Assembly: GCA_023434825.1 (NCBI GenBank)
Contig: JAEYSH010000047.1
Location: 1-25,825 of the forward strand
Origin: Methanobacteriota archaeon
GTDB lineage: Archaea > Methanobacteriota > Methanobacteria > Methanobacteriales > Methanobacteriaceae
Length of the DNA stretch: 25,825 nt
Reading direction: 5' to 3'
Position 1 is the stretch's first letter, and every line of letters starts with the position of its first letter. Shown piece by piece: positions 16,113 through 24,811 of the stretch. A program made the translations under genes and the position numbers. A model generated the notes under the pieces. That model was not told the DNA's origin and did not search any database. It worked only from the letters and a program-made list of their open reading frames with translations.

Positions 16113-16120
16113 GTGAAGTT

Positions 16121-17404
16121 ATGAAAGAATTTTTAAACATACTTAAAAAGGATTTCAACGTCATAACGGTTGAAGAAGAAATATCTACTAAATATGAAGT
16201 TGCAAAAACCTTAAGGGAACATCCAAAGGATGTAATTATCTTTGATAATGTTAAAGAAAGTGATATGAAAATTATTTCGGGTATCTGCAACACCAGAGAT
16301 AAAATTGCTCGTGGAATTGGGGTTACAGTCCCTGAAATTACAAAAAAGATAATGGAAGCCACCAGCAACCCCGTACCTATTAAAAATGTGGAAAACATTA
16401 AAGAAAACTATATTACACAAAAGAAAACAGATTTAGGTGAAATTCCAGTACCTACTTATTATAAGAAAGATGGTGGAGCTTATATTACAGCAGGAGTTGT
16501 GATTGCCAAAGACCCTGAAACTGGAATAAGAAATGCATCAATTCATAGAATGCTTGTAAACTCAAAAGACACACTTGGAATTAGAATTGTTCCCAGAAAC
16601 CTCTATACTTACTATAAAAAAGCTGAAGAAATGGACGAACCTCTTGAAGTGGCAATAGCAATAGGTATGCATCCTGCGACTCTCCTAGCGACCACTACAT
16701 CAGTTCCTATAACAACTGATGAACTTGAAGTAGCTAATAACTTCCACAATGGAAATATGAAGCTTATTAAATGTGAAAGTGTTGATTTAAAGGTACCTGA
16801 AGCAGAAATAATCATGGAAGGTAAACTTTTACCTCATATAAGAGAATCTGAAGGACCATTCGTTGATTTAACAGATACTTATGATGTGGTTAGGGATGAA
16901 CCGGTAATCAGGTTAGATAAAATTCACTATAAAGAGAATCCATATTATCATGCCATCATGCCTGCCGGATTTGAACATAGGCTTTTACAGGGACTTCCAC
17001 AGGAGCCAAGAATTTATAATGCAGTTTTAAATACAGTCCCAACAGTTCAAAATGTGGTTTTAACTGAAGGGGGATGTTGTTGGCTTCATGCAGCTGTTTC
17101 AATTAAAAAACAGACTCAAGGTGATGGAAAAAACGTAATTATGGCTGCACTTGCTGCTCACCCATCATTGAAGCATGCTATTGTTGTTGATGAGGATATT
17201 GATATCTTTAATCCTGAAGATTTAGAATATGCAATAGCAACAAGAGTTAAAGGCGATGAAGACATCATGATTGTGCCTGGAGCACGAGGTTCTTCACTTG
17301 ATCCTTGCGCAACACCTGATGGTACAACTACTAAGGTGGGAGTGGATGCTACTAAGCCTCTTGATAAAAAAGAGAAGTTTGAAAGGGTTAGTTTTAGTGA
17401 ATAA
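16121..17404 (+). CDS. UbiD family decarboxylase, probable anhydromevalonate phosphate decarboxylase
   Basis: This 427-residue, prenylated-FMN-dependent UbiD-type decarboxylase starts at MKEFLNIL. The longer open frame from 16028 runs through the upstream small gene and is not supported, while AGGTGA lies 5 bases before this ATG. Family marks are NASIHRM (138-144), [16 protein letters not shown] (242-257) with the conserved acidic residues, [16 protein letters not shown] (281-296), and a C-terminal [17 protein letters not shown] block. In archaea, short UbiD homologues of this type act in the modified mevalonate pathway on anhydromevalonate phosphate, giving isopentenyl phosphate for membrane lipids. 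That role is inferred from family knowledge. The gene end is repeated 1.08 kb downstream. Confidence 0.88.
   Translation: MKEFLNILKKDFNVITVEEEISTKYEVAKTLREHPKDVIIFDNVKESDMKIISGICNTRDKIARGIGVTVPEITKKIMEATSNPVPIKNVENIKENYITQKKTDLGEIPVPTYYKKDGGAYITAGVVIAKDPETGIRNASIHRMLVNSKDTLGIRIVPRNLYTYYKKAEEMDEPLEVAIAIGMHPATLLATTTSVPITTDELEVANNFHNGNMKLIKCESVDLKVPEAEIIMEGKLLPHIRESEGPFVDLTDTYDVVRDEPVIRLDKIHYKENPYYHAIMPAGFEHRLLQGLPQEPRIYNAVLNTVPTVQNVVLTEGGCCWLHAAVSIKKQTQGDGKNVIMAALAAHPSLKHAIVVDEDIDIFNPEDLEYAIATRVKGDEDIMIVPGARGSSLDPCATPDGTTTKVGVDATKPLDKKEKFERVSFSE
17377..17404 (+). repeat. left copy of 28-bp direct near-repeat (3' end of ubiD)
   Basis: The last 28 bases of ubiD recur at 18461-18488 with 25 of 28 identical. 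The identical core is GGGTTAGTTT and AGTGAATAA with one change between them. Both copies include the stop codon in the same relation. Confidence 0.7.
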
Positions 17405-17430
17405 GGGCGATATTCACTATTACTTTTTTA
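17397..17430 (+). terminator. terminator-like hairpin at the ubiD stop
   Basis: A perfect 7-bp stem GTGAATA/TATTCAC (17397-17417) with loop AGGGCGA is followed by TATTACTTTTTTA. It overlaps the ubiD stop and the end of the convergent gene, so it may serve as a replacement terminator for ubiD. Confidence 0.5.
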
Positions 17431-18319
17431 ATATTTTATCAAAGTCTTTTTCACAAATATCATTTACTTTACATTCACTGCATTTTTTGATTTCTCGGCA
17501 AAAACAATATTTATCGCAACCTAATTTGCTACAATAGGCATAAAGTCCCTTATTTATCTTTCTAAGGTCATATGGCAAACTTAATTCATTTAAATAATTA
17601 AGAACTTCTTCATATTTTAATTCATCAGGTTTGCAGTTAAATATTCCAGTAATTGTTAAAAAACGTTTGTTAGCTGAATCTAGCTTGTAAGAATTTTTTA
17701 CGAATTCCATTTCTTCTAGATCGCCCATTATATAGTCAAATACGTTTAAACCTACACCATATAATTCATTCCACGGATTTTTAAATTTTTTAAATTCATT
17801 CCATTCTTTTGATGTCATTGATAAGAAATCTTCATCGGATATTACTCCTAAATTTTTATATTCTGCGTATTTATTTTTTAAATAGTAAGAAAAACTACTT
17901 TTATAATTAATTCTTAAGTAATTGCAACATACGAGCATTTGCCATAATAACTTCCAAAAGGCAGCGCCTTTACGGCCATTAAATTCTTTGACAGATTTAT
18001 AAAAATTTTTACCTTCTTCACCATAAGTTCCGTCTTTCATGCCTTCAAATAAAGGACTTTCAAAAGATCCAGATATGTCACGATTATATTTTCTTTCAAA
18101 TTCATTATTATGGAGTATTTTACCAATTTTACTTATAGATAAAATGTTGTTATCTCTTAAAAAATTGACAAATATCCAATTATCAAAGCCAAGCTGATCA
18201 TAAGCTCTTCCTAGGAAAACTTCATCAATATAGTCCCAATGCACACCCCATGTACTCCATGAAGGCTCTGTTGTTTCAATGGCATTAATAATAATTTTTT
18301 TCGCATTTTCTGAATTCAT
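17420..18319 (-). CDS. hypothetical protein with HhH-GPD DNA glycosylase-like core and C-terminal Cys cluster
   Basis: No family was recognised outright for this 299-residue protein, but several marks fit the endonuclease III/MutY superfamily. A helix-hairpin-helix-like segment NPWNELYGVGLNVFDYIMGD is at 181-200. It is followed by KLDSANKRFL (212-221), in the place of the VDTHxxRxL segment with the catalytic Asp (here Asp214). At the C-terminus, Cys280-x2-Cys283-x5-Cys289 follows Cys272/Cys274, close to the C-x6-C-x2-C-x5-C [4Fe-4S] pattern. The lysine of bifunctional lyases (GVGxK) is Asn192, so a monofunctional glycosylase or a non-catalytic relative is more likely. The N-terminal 120 residues are unassigned. 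The gene lies alone, convergent to ubiD, between two copies of the ubiD end. ATTTATATTA (18360-18351) is a likely TATA box. Confidence 0.7.
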   Translation of the reverse strand: MNSENAKKIIINAIETTEPSWSTWGVHWDYIDEVFLGRAYDQLGFDNWIFVNFLRDNNILSISKIGKILHNNEFERKYNRDISGSFESPLFEGMKDGTYGEEGKNFYKSVKEFNGRKGAAFWKLLWQMLVCCNYLRINYKSSFSYYLKNKYAEYKNLGVISDEDFLSMTSKEWNEFKKFKNPWNELYGVGLNVFDYIMGDLEEMEFVKNSYKLDSANKRFLTITGIFNCKPDELKYEEVLNYLNELSLPYDLRKINKGLYAYCSKLGCDKYCFCREIKKCSECKVNDICEKDFDKILKK

Positions 18320-18382
18320 TTATATTACCATTATTACGTAAAGGGTATGATAATATAAATTTTTCATTTCTTCCGCAGCGAA

Positions 18383-18461
18383 AAAATCAGTCTAAATCTT
18401 TGATTTTGAAAGTATGATTTTTAAGCGAGGACTTTTTGATCAACCTTTTTCTAAAAGGTTG
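18383..18461. repeat. two palindromic hairpins upstream of the HhH-GPD-like gene
   Basis: AAAATCA/TGATTTT (18383-18407) forms a 7-bp stem, and CAACCTTTT/AAAAGGTTG (18441-18461) a perfect 9-bp stem with a 3-base loop. The second stem abuts the right copy of the 28-bp repeat. Such compact palindromes resemble dispersed intergenic repeats or ends of non-autonomous elements, but copy number cannot be seen from one window. Confidence 0.45.
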
Positions 18462-18488
18462 TTTGTGAGGGTTAGTTTAAGTGAATAA
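18461..18488 (+). repeat. right copy of 28-bp direct near-repeat, remnant of ubiD 3' end
   Basis: It matches 17377-17404 at 25/28 positions. In the ubiD frame it would read FVRVSLSE and stop, against FERVSFSE and stop at the real end of ubiD, so the coding sense is kept. It is followed directly by a strong terminator pointing in the ubiD direction. Confidence 0.7.
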
Positions 18489-18511
18489 TTTCTTTATTCA
18501 TTTTTATTTTT
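18482..18511 (+). terminator. probable original ubiD terminator, now 1.08 kb downstream
   Basis: A perfect 7-bp stem TGAATAA/TTATTCA (18482-18500), with loop TTTCT, is followed at once by TTTTTATTTTT. The T-tract is only on the plus-strand side, so it is oriented for a plus-strand gene, yet no plus-strand gene now ends here except the 28-bp ubiD remnant. Confidence 0.65.
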
Positions 18512-19517
18512 AAGTGATGATATTTATCGGAGCTTTACAAGCAGGACATTCTCTTTTTTCTTTAAGTTCATCTTCCATTACTTGAAAACCATTCCTTTGT
18601 ATAAGAGTTTTTCCACATTCAGGACAGAACGTACTTTCTTCGCCTCCGCTTGAAACATTTCCAATGTATACATATTGCATTCCAGCTTCTTTGGCCATGT
18701 CATAAGCTTTTCTAAGTGATCCTACGGGTGTAGGTTGAACCTGACCCAGTTCATAGTATGGGAAAAATCTTGTAAAGTGTAATGGAACTTCTGTACCAGT
18801 TTCTTCAACTAAAAAGTTTATTAATGCTTTAATATCTTCTTCGGAATCATTGTAACCTGGAATTACTAGATTTGTTATTTCAATATGGATTTTATTGTCA
18901 TAAAAGCGCTTTATATTATCTAAAACTGGTTGAAGTCTGGCCTGGCAAAGATCCATATAGAATTTATCAGACATACCTTTTAAGTCGATATTTGCAGCAT
19001 CAAGATAGGGATTGATAAGATCAAATGATTCCTTGCTCATGTATCCATTCGTTACATAAACAGTGGCAATATCTTCTTTTTTTGCAAGTTTTGCGCAGTC
19101 GTAGGTATATTCAAACCACATGGTTGGTTCATTATATGTCCATGCTATTGATTTGCAGCCGTACTGTTTTGTAAGTCTTATTGCTTCTTCTGGAGACATT
19201 TCACGTGTTGGAATCTCTTCTAAATCTACTTGAGATATATTCCAGTTTTGGCAGTGTTTACATCTAAAATTGCAACCTACAGATCCAATTGAAAAAACGT
19301 CAGTACCGGGATAAAAATGAAAAAGTGGCTTTTTTTCTATGGGGTCAACAGCCACTGATGAAGCTGCAGCGTAATTTAGAGCGCATAATTTACCGTCCAT
19401 ATTTGCTCTCATACTACAAAATCCCGTATCTCCTTCTTTAATGATACATCTTCTCTCACAGACTTTACAATTTAAATTATCTCCAACCTTATTGTATGTA
19501 AGAACTTCTTTTTTCAT
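18510..19517 (-). CDS. amrS: AmmeMemoRadiSam system radical SAM enzyme
   Basis: This 335-residue radical SAM protein has the [4Fe-4S] motif CNFRCKHC (Cys82, 86, 89). Characteristic family blocks are CKVCERRC (17-24), GDTGFCSMRAN (29-39), VDPIEKKPLFHFYPGT (57-72), CQNWNISQ, and AWTYNEPT. A C-terminal zinc-ribbon-like unit has Cys298/301 and Cys324/327. This is the radical SAM member of the AmmeMemoRadiSam set, in which it accompanies AMMECR1 and Memo proteins; neither partner gene is in this window. The system's reaction is not established to my knowledge. GAGGGT precedes the ATG. Its stop lies in the T-tract of the plus-strand terminator. Confidence 0.92.
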   Translation of the reverse strand: MKKEVLTYNKVGDNLNCKVCERRCIIKEGDTGFCSMRANMDGKLCALNYAAASSVAVDPIEKKPLFHFYPGTDVFSIGSVGCNFRCKHCQNWNISQVDLEEIPTREMSPEEAIRLTKQYGCKSIAWTYNEPTMWFEYTYDCAKLAKKEDIATVYVTNGYMSKESFDLINPYLDAANIDLKGMSDKFYMDLCQARLQPVLDNIKRFYDNKIHIEITNLVIPGYNDSEEDIKALINFLVEETGTEVPLHFTRFFPYYELGQVQPTPVGSLRKAYDMAKEAGMQYVYIGNVSSGGEESTFCPECGKTLIQRNGFQVMEDELKEKRECPACKAPINIIT

Positions 19518-19686
19518 AAAAGACCCTCTTCATGTTTTAGATAATAATTAATGGGTTTTGTTGACTCTTTTAATTCAAAATCTTTTGAACATAAATAAAA
19601 TTAATATAAATTTTGTTTAATTTGATATAAAAAGAATTAGATAATTAATAAAAATAAGTATAAATATGCTTAAAATAAATGAATAT

Positions 19687-19749
19687 ATGTTGGTATTCGA
19701 GTCCATTTCATCTCAAATTTCGGATACCAACATTAAATCTTATTTTTTC
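19687..19749 (+). ncRNA. possible small RNA or stand-alone hairpin
   Basis: The spacer 19518-19798 has no gene, but holds a strong hairpin. ATGTTGGTAT (19687-19696) pairs perfectly with ATACCAACAT (19724-19733), extended inward by T-G, C-G, G-C, A-T and G-T pairs to about 15 bp. T-rich sequence (TTATTTTTTC) follows to 19749. A TATA-like GTATAAATAT (19658-19667) sits about 25 bases upstream of the stem, the spacing of an archaeal promoter. It could instead be a terminator for thiL on the other strand. Confidence 0.35.
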
Positions 19750-19798
19750 AATCTAAATTAGAAATCAACTATTAGGAATTAATTAAAAATTAATAGGG

Positions 19799-20824
19799 CT
19801 ATTTATTTAAATGTTCGTAACCACGAGGTTCAAGTTTTTCTACTTGACCATCACTTTTGACTATTAACATTTTACCAGTAGATGTAACTTCGCCTATTTT
19901 ATAGAGCGGGATTTCAGAGCTAATGTGTTTAAATCCATCTTTTTTAATGGTTAAAAGAAGTTCAAAATCTTCACCATAGTATAATGCAAATTCAAGTGGA
20001 TTTTTTCCTGTTTTTTTAGCGATTTTGGAAACTACATTGTTTATAGGAATATTCTCTTCATGAATAGTTATTCCGACTTCATTAGCGTTTGCATTAATTA
20101 ATTCTCCTATTTCACTGGCAAGACCGTCTGTTATATCTGTGCAGGAAGTTATAAAACCACTTTTTGCAAGTAAAATTCCCTCTTTAGATTTTGCTTCAGG
20201 ATCAAGTGCATGTTTAAATGTAAGTTTCCTATCATCTTCACTAAAATCTTTTAATTCAATTTTAGGGTTAAATAATATTTCAAATCCTGCAGCAGCAATT
20301 CCGAGATGTCCTGTAACCGCAACAATATCGCCGGGATTAGCTCCATCTTTCATCATAACATTATCTTTTGGAACAATGCCTAGACATGTTCCACATACTG
20401 TTAATTCTGAAGATTCATTGGTATCTCCGCCAATAAGCATCATTTCGTATTCTTTACATCCTTCTAAAATCCCATCTATTAAATGATCAAAATCATCAAG
20501 AAGCATATTTTTTGGTAAACCGATTGCAATAATGATTCCAATGGGTTTAGCTCCCATCGCGGCTAAATCACTTACATTTACAGTTACAACTTTTTTTCCA
20601 ATCTGTTTATATGTCATTTCATCTGGAAAATGGGCGGATTTAAATAAAATGTCTGAAGTTGCAACTAAATAATTATCTCCAAAATCAATGAGTGCTGCAT
20701 CATCACTTAAGCTCTTAAGAGCCTTATTATCAAAAAAAGAATTATCAATTACTTTTGAACTGCTTTTTTTTAAAATACGTTTTATCAGTTCTTTTTCCCC
20801 AATATCTGAAACTTTAAGGGGCAT
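19799..20824 (-). CDS. thiL: thiamine-monophosphate kinase
   Basis: This 341-residue ThiL of the PurM-like ATPase family phosphorylates thiamine monophosphate to thiamine diphosphate. Visible marks are the Mg/ATP-site DDAA (41-44), NVSDLAAMGAKP (83-94), IGGDTNESS (131-139), TGHLGIAAAG (171-180), SCTDITDGLASEIG (227-240), and GEDFELLLTI (284-293). The opening SDIGEKELI fits the family start. No clear ribosome binding site precedes the ATG; the gene follows cfbA by 36 bp and is probably co-transcribed. It is a complete, ordinary copy. Confidence 0.94.
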   Translation of the reverse strand: MPLKVSDIGEKELIKRILKKSSSKVIDNSFFDNKALKSLSDDAALIDFGDNYLVATSDILFKSAHFPDEMTYKQIGKKVVTVNVSDLAAMGAKPIGIIIAIGLPKNMLLDDFDHLIDGILEGCKEYEMMLIGGDTNESSELTVCGTCLGIVPKDNVMMKDGANPGDIVAVTGHLGIAAAGFEILFNPKIELKDFSEDDRKLTFKHALDPEAKSKEGILLAKSGFITSCTDITDGLASEIGELINANANEVGITIHEENIPINNVVSKIAKKTGKNPLEFALYYGEDFELLLTIKKDGFKHISSEIPLYKIGEVTSTGKMLIVKSDGQVEKLEPRGYEHLNK

Positions 20825-20860
20825 TTTTAAAACCGTTTTATTTATTAAAAAGAAAAATAT

Positions 20861-21310
20861 TTAGAGTGCTTTTACCACTCTATCGTTGATTATGTCTACT
20901 AATCTTGGATCTGCACCAAGAGGTTCAGTGTAGATAATTTCGCCATCAAATTCAATTTCTTCGACTTCTTCATCGTCGTGGTGGCTATGATCGTGTCCAC
21001 CGTGTGAATGGTCGTGTCCGTCATCTAAACCGAGAATGTGTGGAATGTCCTGCTTAGTGTGAACACCGTGGGCTAAAAAGACAGGGGTAACGATAATCTT
21101 TTCAACACCCTGTTTTGCTAAACTGTTTATTGCTCCAGGGATTGTAGGCTTGTTCATGTTCATAAATCCAACTGCAACAATATAATCAGAATTATCTTTG
21201 TACATTTCACCAAGCTTACTTACAACATCTTGTCCGTATGGTAGTCTACTTCCGTGACCTACGAGTACTACGCCTATTTTAGTTGTTTTTGAGTCTGAAT
21301 TTGTATCCAT
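20861..21310 (-). CDS. cfbA: sirohydrochlorin nickel/cobalt chelatase, short CbiX/CfbA type
   Basis: This 149-residue, single-domain class II chelatase has the metal-site histidines His19 (VGHGSR) and His81 (LAHGVHTKQDIP). In methanogens this small CbiX-type enzyme puts Ni into sirohydrochlorin, the first committed step to coenzyme F430 of methyl-CoM reductase, and can also insert Co for cobamides. An insertion at 97-113 (DGHDHSHGGHDHSHHDD) carries seven histidines in 13 residues and probably binds or stores metal. The start lies inside the upstream DUF35 gene (32-bp overlap) with GGAGTGAT before the ATG, suggesting translational coupling. Confidence 0.92.
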   Translation of the reverse strand: MDTNSDSKTTKIGVVLVGHGSRLPYGQDVVSKLGEMYKDNSDYIVAVGFMNMNKPTIPGAINSLAKQGVEKIIVTPVFLAHGVHTKQDIPHILGLDDGHDHSHGGHDHSHHDDEEVEEIEFDGEIIYTEPLGADPRLVDIINDRVVKAL

Positions 21311-21680
21311 ATGATATCACTCCATCATCGCCTTCTGCTTTTATTTTTCTAAAGACCATTTCGACTTCATCGCCTATTTCAACGTCTTCTGGTTTACAGT
21401 CAACTATTTGTGTTGTTATTTTTGCCCCATCTTCAAGTTCAACTATTGCCACTACATATGGTGAAATAGTTTTAAATTCATCTGTAGGGGTGTGTATAAC
21501 AGAATAAGTGAATATTTTTCCAGCTCCTGCAAGCTGAATATCTTCTAATTTCCCTTTTCTTCTACATTCTGGGCATATGACTCTTTTTGGGAAAAATACA
21601 GTTTCACATTGTGTACATTTTGAGCCAATAAGACTGTAACGCTGTGGTATATGACGCCAAGCTCTTACTAAATCTTTCAT
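21279..21680 (-). CDS. DUF35 Zn-ribbon / OB-fold acyl-CoA-associated protein
   Basis: This 133-residue protein has a rubredoxin-like zinc ribbon (Cys22, 25, 36, 39: C-x2-C-x10-C-x2-C) followed by an OB fold (about 45-133). The open frame extends to 21713, but GGAGG lies 8 bases before the ATG at 21680, giving MKDLVRAWRH, the usual family start. In archaea DUF35 proteins form a complex with acetoacetyl-CoA thiolase and HMG-CoA synthase in the mevalonate pathway. Those two genes are not next to it here, so it may be a second copy or a separated subunit. Its end overlaps cfbA by 32 bp. Confidence 0.9.
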   Translation of the reverse strand: MKDLVRAWRHIPQRYSLIGSKCTQCETVFFPKRVICPECRRKGKLEDIQLAGAGKIFTYSVIHTPTDEFKTISPYVVAIVELEDGAKITTQIVDCKPEDVEIGDEVEMVFRKIKAEGDDGVISYGYKFRLKNN

Positions 21681-21841
21681 AAACATTTCCTCCACTAAGT
21701 TTCCTGAAAGCACTATTTCTTTGGAAACAATTTATTTAAAAATTAAACTTGTAAATTTTAGTTATATTTCATGAATTTAAATATTCATTTTGCATAGTTG
21801 GTTTTTTATATAATTAAGTTTTTGCTTTTTTAATAAAATTT

Positions 21842-21903
21842 CATAAAAAAAATAACATCAAAAAATGAATAAAATAGCCATAAGGCTTTAAATATTCATT
21901 TTT
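21842..21903 (-). terminator. leuS terminator hairpin
   Basis: On the minus strand, an 11-bp perfect stem (AAAAATGAATA/TATTCATTTTT, 21903-21861) overlaps the leuS stop codon. It encloses an inner AGCC/GGCT stem with a 4-base loop. T-rich sequence including T8 (21852-21845) follows. Confidence 0.65.
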
Positions 21904-24775
21904 ATTCTATAAAAATAGCAGGTTTGTAAGGTATTGCATTTTTGGACTTATTCTGCGGATCGTAGGTGGGTTCTTCATAAACAATGACTTCGGCACCTAC
22001 TTCTCTTGATATGAAATCCAGAGACTCTTTTATAATTGAATATTCATCGATTTTACCAACATATTTGATTTTGGTCACTTCTCTTGCTATTTTTTTGGCA
22101 AATTCGGCGATTTCTTTTTTATTGTCATGAATATTTTGTTTTGATGATTCGCCCATTATTCGACCTATATCTGGCCTGCCGATTTCTTTTGCAATTTCAA
22201 AGACTTTCCATTTCCATTCAGGGGCAATGTAAAGGTGTATCTTCTCTGGTTGCGTGTCAATTATCTTTTTAATCTCGTTTATGTCATTTGCAAGTCCCTG
22301 CACAATTTCTTCAGCTTTTTGAACTTTTTCATCAATTAAATCTTCATTATATTCTGGCCACGGTGCATTTGATGCAAATCCTTCTCCATCAATCTTGCTC
22401 CACATTTCTTCAGCAGTATGTGGGATGAATGGTGCCATCAGGCGTATCCAGTTGCTTAGAACATAAGTGAGAACATTTGAAATTTCATCTTTTGAAACAT
22501 CATCTTCTAATTCATGTTCTATCCGGTGTAGATAGTGATCTATGTCTTTTTTAAACATGAATAGAGAATCTTGAAGTGCTTTCCTTGTCTGGAATCCCTC
22601 AAGAGCTTCAGTTGAATCTTTAATCCTCATGTTTATCTGGCTTAAAAGCCATGCATTAATAGGCTTTTTAATTTCGCCAAGCTTAAATGATTTTAATGAG
22701 ACATTAGAACCTTTAATTTCCTCTATGAGATTAATAAATTCTGAGAACCAATCAACACGTCTTTTTATCCCTTTAACTTCTTTTTCTCTCCAGTCAAAGT
22801 CCTGCCATGGTTCAGCTGAAGACATTAAAAAGAGTCTTACAATATCTGCCCCGTGGGTTTTTATGGCGTCTTCAAGGAGAATAACGTTTCCTTTTGATGA
22901 AGACATTTTGTGACCTTCTAGAAGACCCATTCCAAAGACTACAACTCCTTTTGGCCATTTTTCTTTAGGGAATATAGCAGAATGGTGGAATATATGGAAT
23001 GAAAGGTGATTTCCAACAAGATCCTTAGCTGATAGTCTCCAGTTTAGAGGATACCAGTAATTGAATTCATTTTTAACGTTATCAAATAACTGGCTGTCTA
23101 TATTTCCAGAATATTTTCCTTCATCTAAATAAACATCATTAAAGAATGAATCGTCAAGGTCATCAGCATTAATCTGAGCCATGTACTTTGCTATGGTATA
23201 ATAAGCCATGTAAATTGTTGAATCGCTTAATGGTTCTATTAACCATTGCTTATCCCATGGAAGTTTTGTTCCAAGACCTATTCTCCTTGAACAGGCCCAA
23301 TCTTCAAGCCATCCAATATAATATTCGAAATTTGATCTTACTTCTTCAGGAACTACCTTTTCCTGCGCGAGACATTCTCTTGCAAGGTCTTTCCATTTTT
23401 CTTCAGAATATTTAAGGAACCACTGGTCTTCAAGGATTTTTACAACTGCTTTAGTTCCACATCTGCATACAACAGGCCTTTCAGCGAAATCGTGCATTAA
23501 ATCTCCTTTTCCAGATTCAATGAGGTCATTTATAATTTCATCCCTTGCTTTTTGTACGGATAAGTCTTTATAATTTTCAATATGTTCAGATATAATTCCC
23601 TTAGCATGTTCCAGCTTGTAAAGTTCGTTTGTAGCATCTTTAAGTTTTTCATCTTGCTGATTTTGTACACCAAATTTTTCAATTATTTCTTCAGCAGGGA
23701 ACTCTCCAAACCCTTTAAGAGTCACAACATTTAATGGTTCTATTTCAAGTACTTTTTCTTTTAATCCGTACTTTTCAAGCAGTTCTTCATTTTCTTTAAG
23801 GTCTTTAAGCGCTATAAAATCTGCAGGTGCATGTGCAGGAACTGAATAAACCACACCAGTAGCGTATTCGGGATCAACAAATGATGCAGGGAGTATTATA
23901 TGTTCATTACCTGTTAGAGGATTTTTTATGTATTTACCAATCATTGCAGGTGCATCAATGTCTTCAATTATTTTAATATCCTTTTTTTGATGAATAAGAT
24001 TTTCATAAGCTTTTTTACTTATTATCCAGTTTTCACCATTCATATCTATTTTTATGTACTCTTCATCAGGATTTATCCATAGATTTGTAGCTCCAAACAG
24101 TGTTTCTGGACGGAATGTTGCCGCAACAAAGTAAGCATTGTCTATTTCGAACTTTACAAGTGTTAATTCGTTGATTCCAACTCCTTCACCCTCAAGGAGA
24201 TCGTGGTCTCCAACGGGGTTGTCACATCCCGGACAGTATTTAACTGGATGTTCACCTTTAGTTACAAATCCCTTGCTTTTAAGCTGTCTAAACTGCCATT
24301 CAATGAACTTCTGGTAATGAGGATCTGTGGTTCTAAATTCCCTTCTCCAGTCAATGGAATAACCCATTTGCTCCATTACATCGTGATATTCACTGCTGAA
24401 ATATTTTACAATGTATTCAGGGTCAGTAAATTTGTTAAGTTCATCTTCTGGAACTTTATGAACATTTTTATAGATATCTAATGTCCAGGGGTCTCTTCTA
24501 GCTATTCTTTTTGCAATTCCAATTACTGGTGCACCTGTTACGTGCCATGCCATTGGGAAAAGCACGTTATATCCTTGCATTCTTTTAAAACGTGCATAAA
24601 CATCAGGTACAGTGTAAGTTCTACCGTGCCCTATGTGCATTGCACCACTTGGATAAGGATAAGCTACTGTTAGGAAAATTTTTCCCCTGTTATCGGGATT
24701 AGATTCAAATAGCCTGGAATCTTCCCATTTTTTCTGCCATTTCTTTTCTATATCATGATTTGTCAAATTAACCAC
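21902..24775 (-). CDS. leuS: leucyl-tRNA synthetase, archaeal type
   Basis: This 957-residue class I aminoacyl-tRNA synthetase charges tRNA-Leu. The HIGH signature is MHIGHGRT (HIGH at 47-50) and KMSSS is at 623-627. The CP1 editing domain lies between, with [12 protein letters not shown] near 185 and a CRCG knuckle near 440. The C-terminal part has the anticodon-binding helical domain and an archaeal-type tail. The open frame begins at a GTG (24775), but GGTGG lies 5 bases before an in-frame TTG at 24766, which would give [11 protein letters not shown], a more usual family start. The gene follows cutA by 36 bp in a nadE-cutA-leuS operon. Confidence 0.96.
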   Translation of the reverse strand: MVNLTNHDIEKKWQKKWEDSRLFESNPDNRGKIFLTVAYPYPSGAMHIGHGRTYTVPDVYARFKRMQGYNVLFPMAWHVTGAPVIGIAKRIARRDPWTLDIYKNVHKVPEDELNKFTDPEYIVKYFSSEYHDVMEQMGYSIDWRREFRTTDPHYQKFIEWQFRQLKSKGFVTKGEHPVKYCPGCDNPVGDHDLLEGEGVGINELTLVKFEIDNAYFVAATFRPETLFGATNLWINPDEEYIKIDMNGENWIISKKAYENLIHQKKDIKIIEDIDAPAMIGKYIKNPLTGNEHIILPASFVDPEYATGVVYSVPAHAPADFIALKDLKENEELLEKYGLKEKVLEIEPLNVVTLKGFGEFPAEEIIEKFGVQNQQDEKLKDATNELYKLEHAKGIISEHIENYKDLSVQKARDEIINDLIESGKGDLMHDFAERPVVCRCGTKAVVKILEDQWFLKYSEEKWKDLARECLAQEKVVPEEVRSNFEYYIGWLEDWACSRRIGLGTKLPWDKQWLIEPLSDSTIYMAYYTIAKYMAQINADDLDDSFFNDVYLDEGKYSGNIDSQLFDNVKNEFNYWYPLNWRLSAKDLVGNHLSFHIFHHSAIFPKEKWPKGVVVFGMGLLEGHKMSSSKGNVILLEDAIKTHGADIVRLFLMSSAEPWQDFDWREKEVKGIKRRVDWFSEFINLIEEIKGSNVSLKSFKLGEIKKPINAWLLSQINMRIKDSTEALEGFQTRKALQDSLFMFKKDIDHYLHRIEHELEDDVSKDEISNVLTYVLSNWIRLMAPFIPHTAEEMWSKIDGEGFASNAPWPEYNEDLIDEKVQKAEEIVQGLANDINEIKKIIDTQPEKIHLYIAPEWKWKVFEIAKEIGRPDIGRIMGESSKQNIHDNKKEIAEFAKKIAREVTKIKYVGKIDEYSIIKESLDFISREVGAEVIVYEEPTYDPQNKSKNAIPYKPAIFIE

Positions 24776-24811
24776 CGAAAAATAAGTATTTACTATAAAT
24801 ATTTAATTAAA

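Noticed and set aside
16028..16120. N-terminal extension of UbiD from the ATG at 16028
   Set aside because: It overlaps the small membrane-protein gene in another frame, has no ribosome binding site and is unlike the family; the ATG at 16121 has AGGTGA at good spacing.
21681..21713. Extended N-terminus of the DUF35 protein
   Set aside because: It would include the GGAGG ribosome binding site in the coding region; the family starts at MKDLVRAW.
21776..21902. Two copies of the 16-bp TTTAAATATTCATTTT sequence
   Set aside because: The motif is pure A/T-rich intergenic sequence and one copy is an arm of the leuS terminator; this is weak evidence for a real repeat family.
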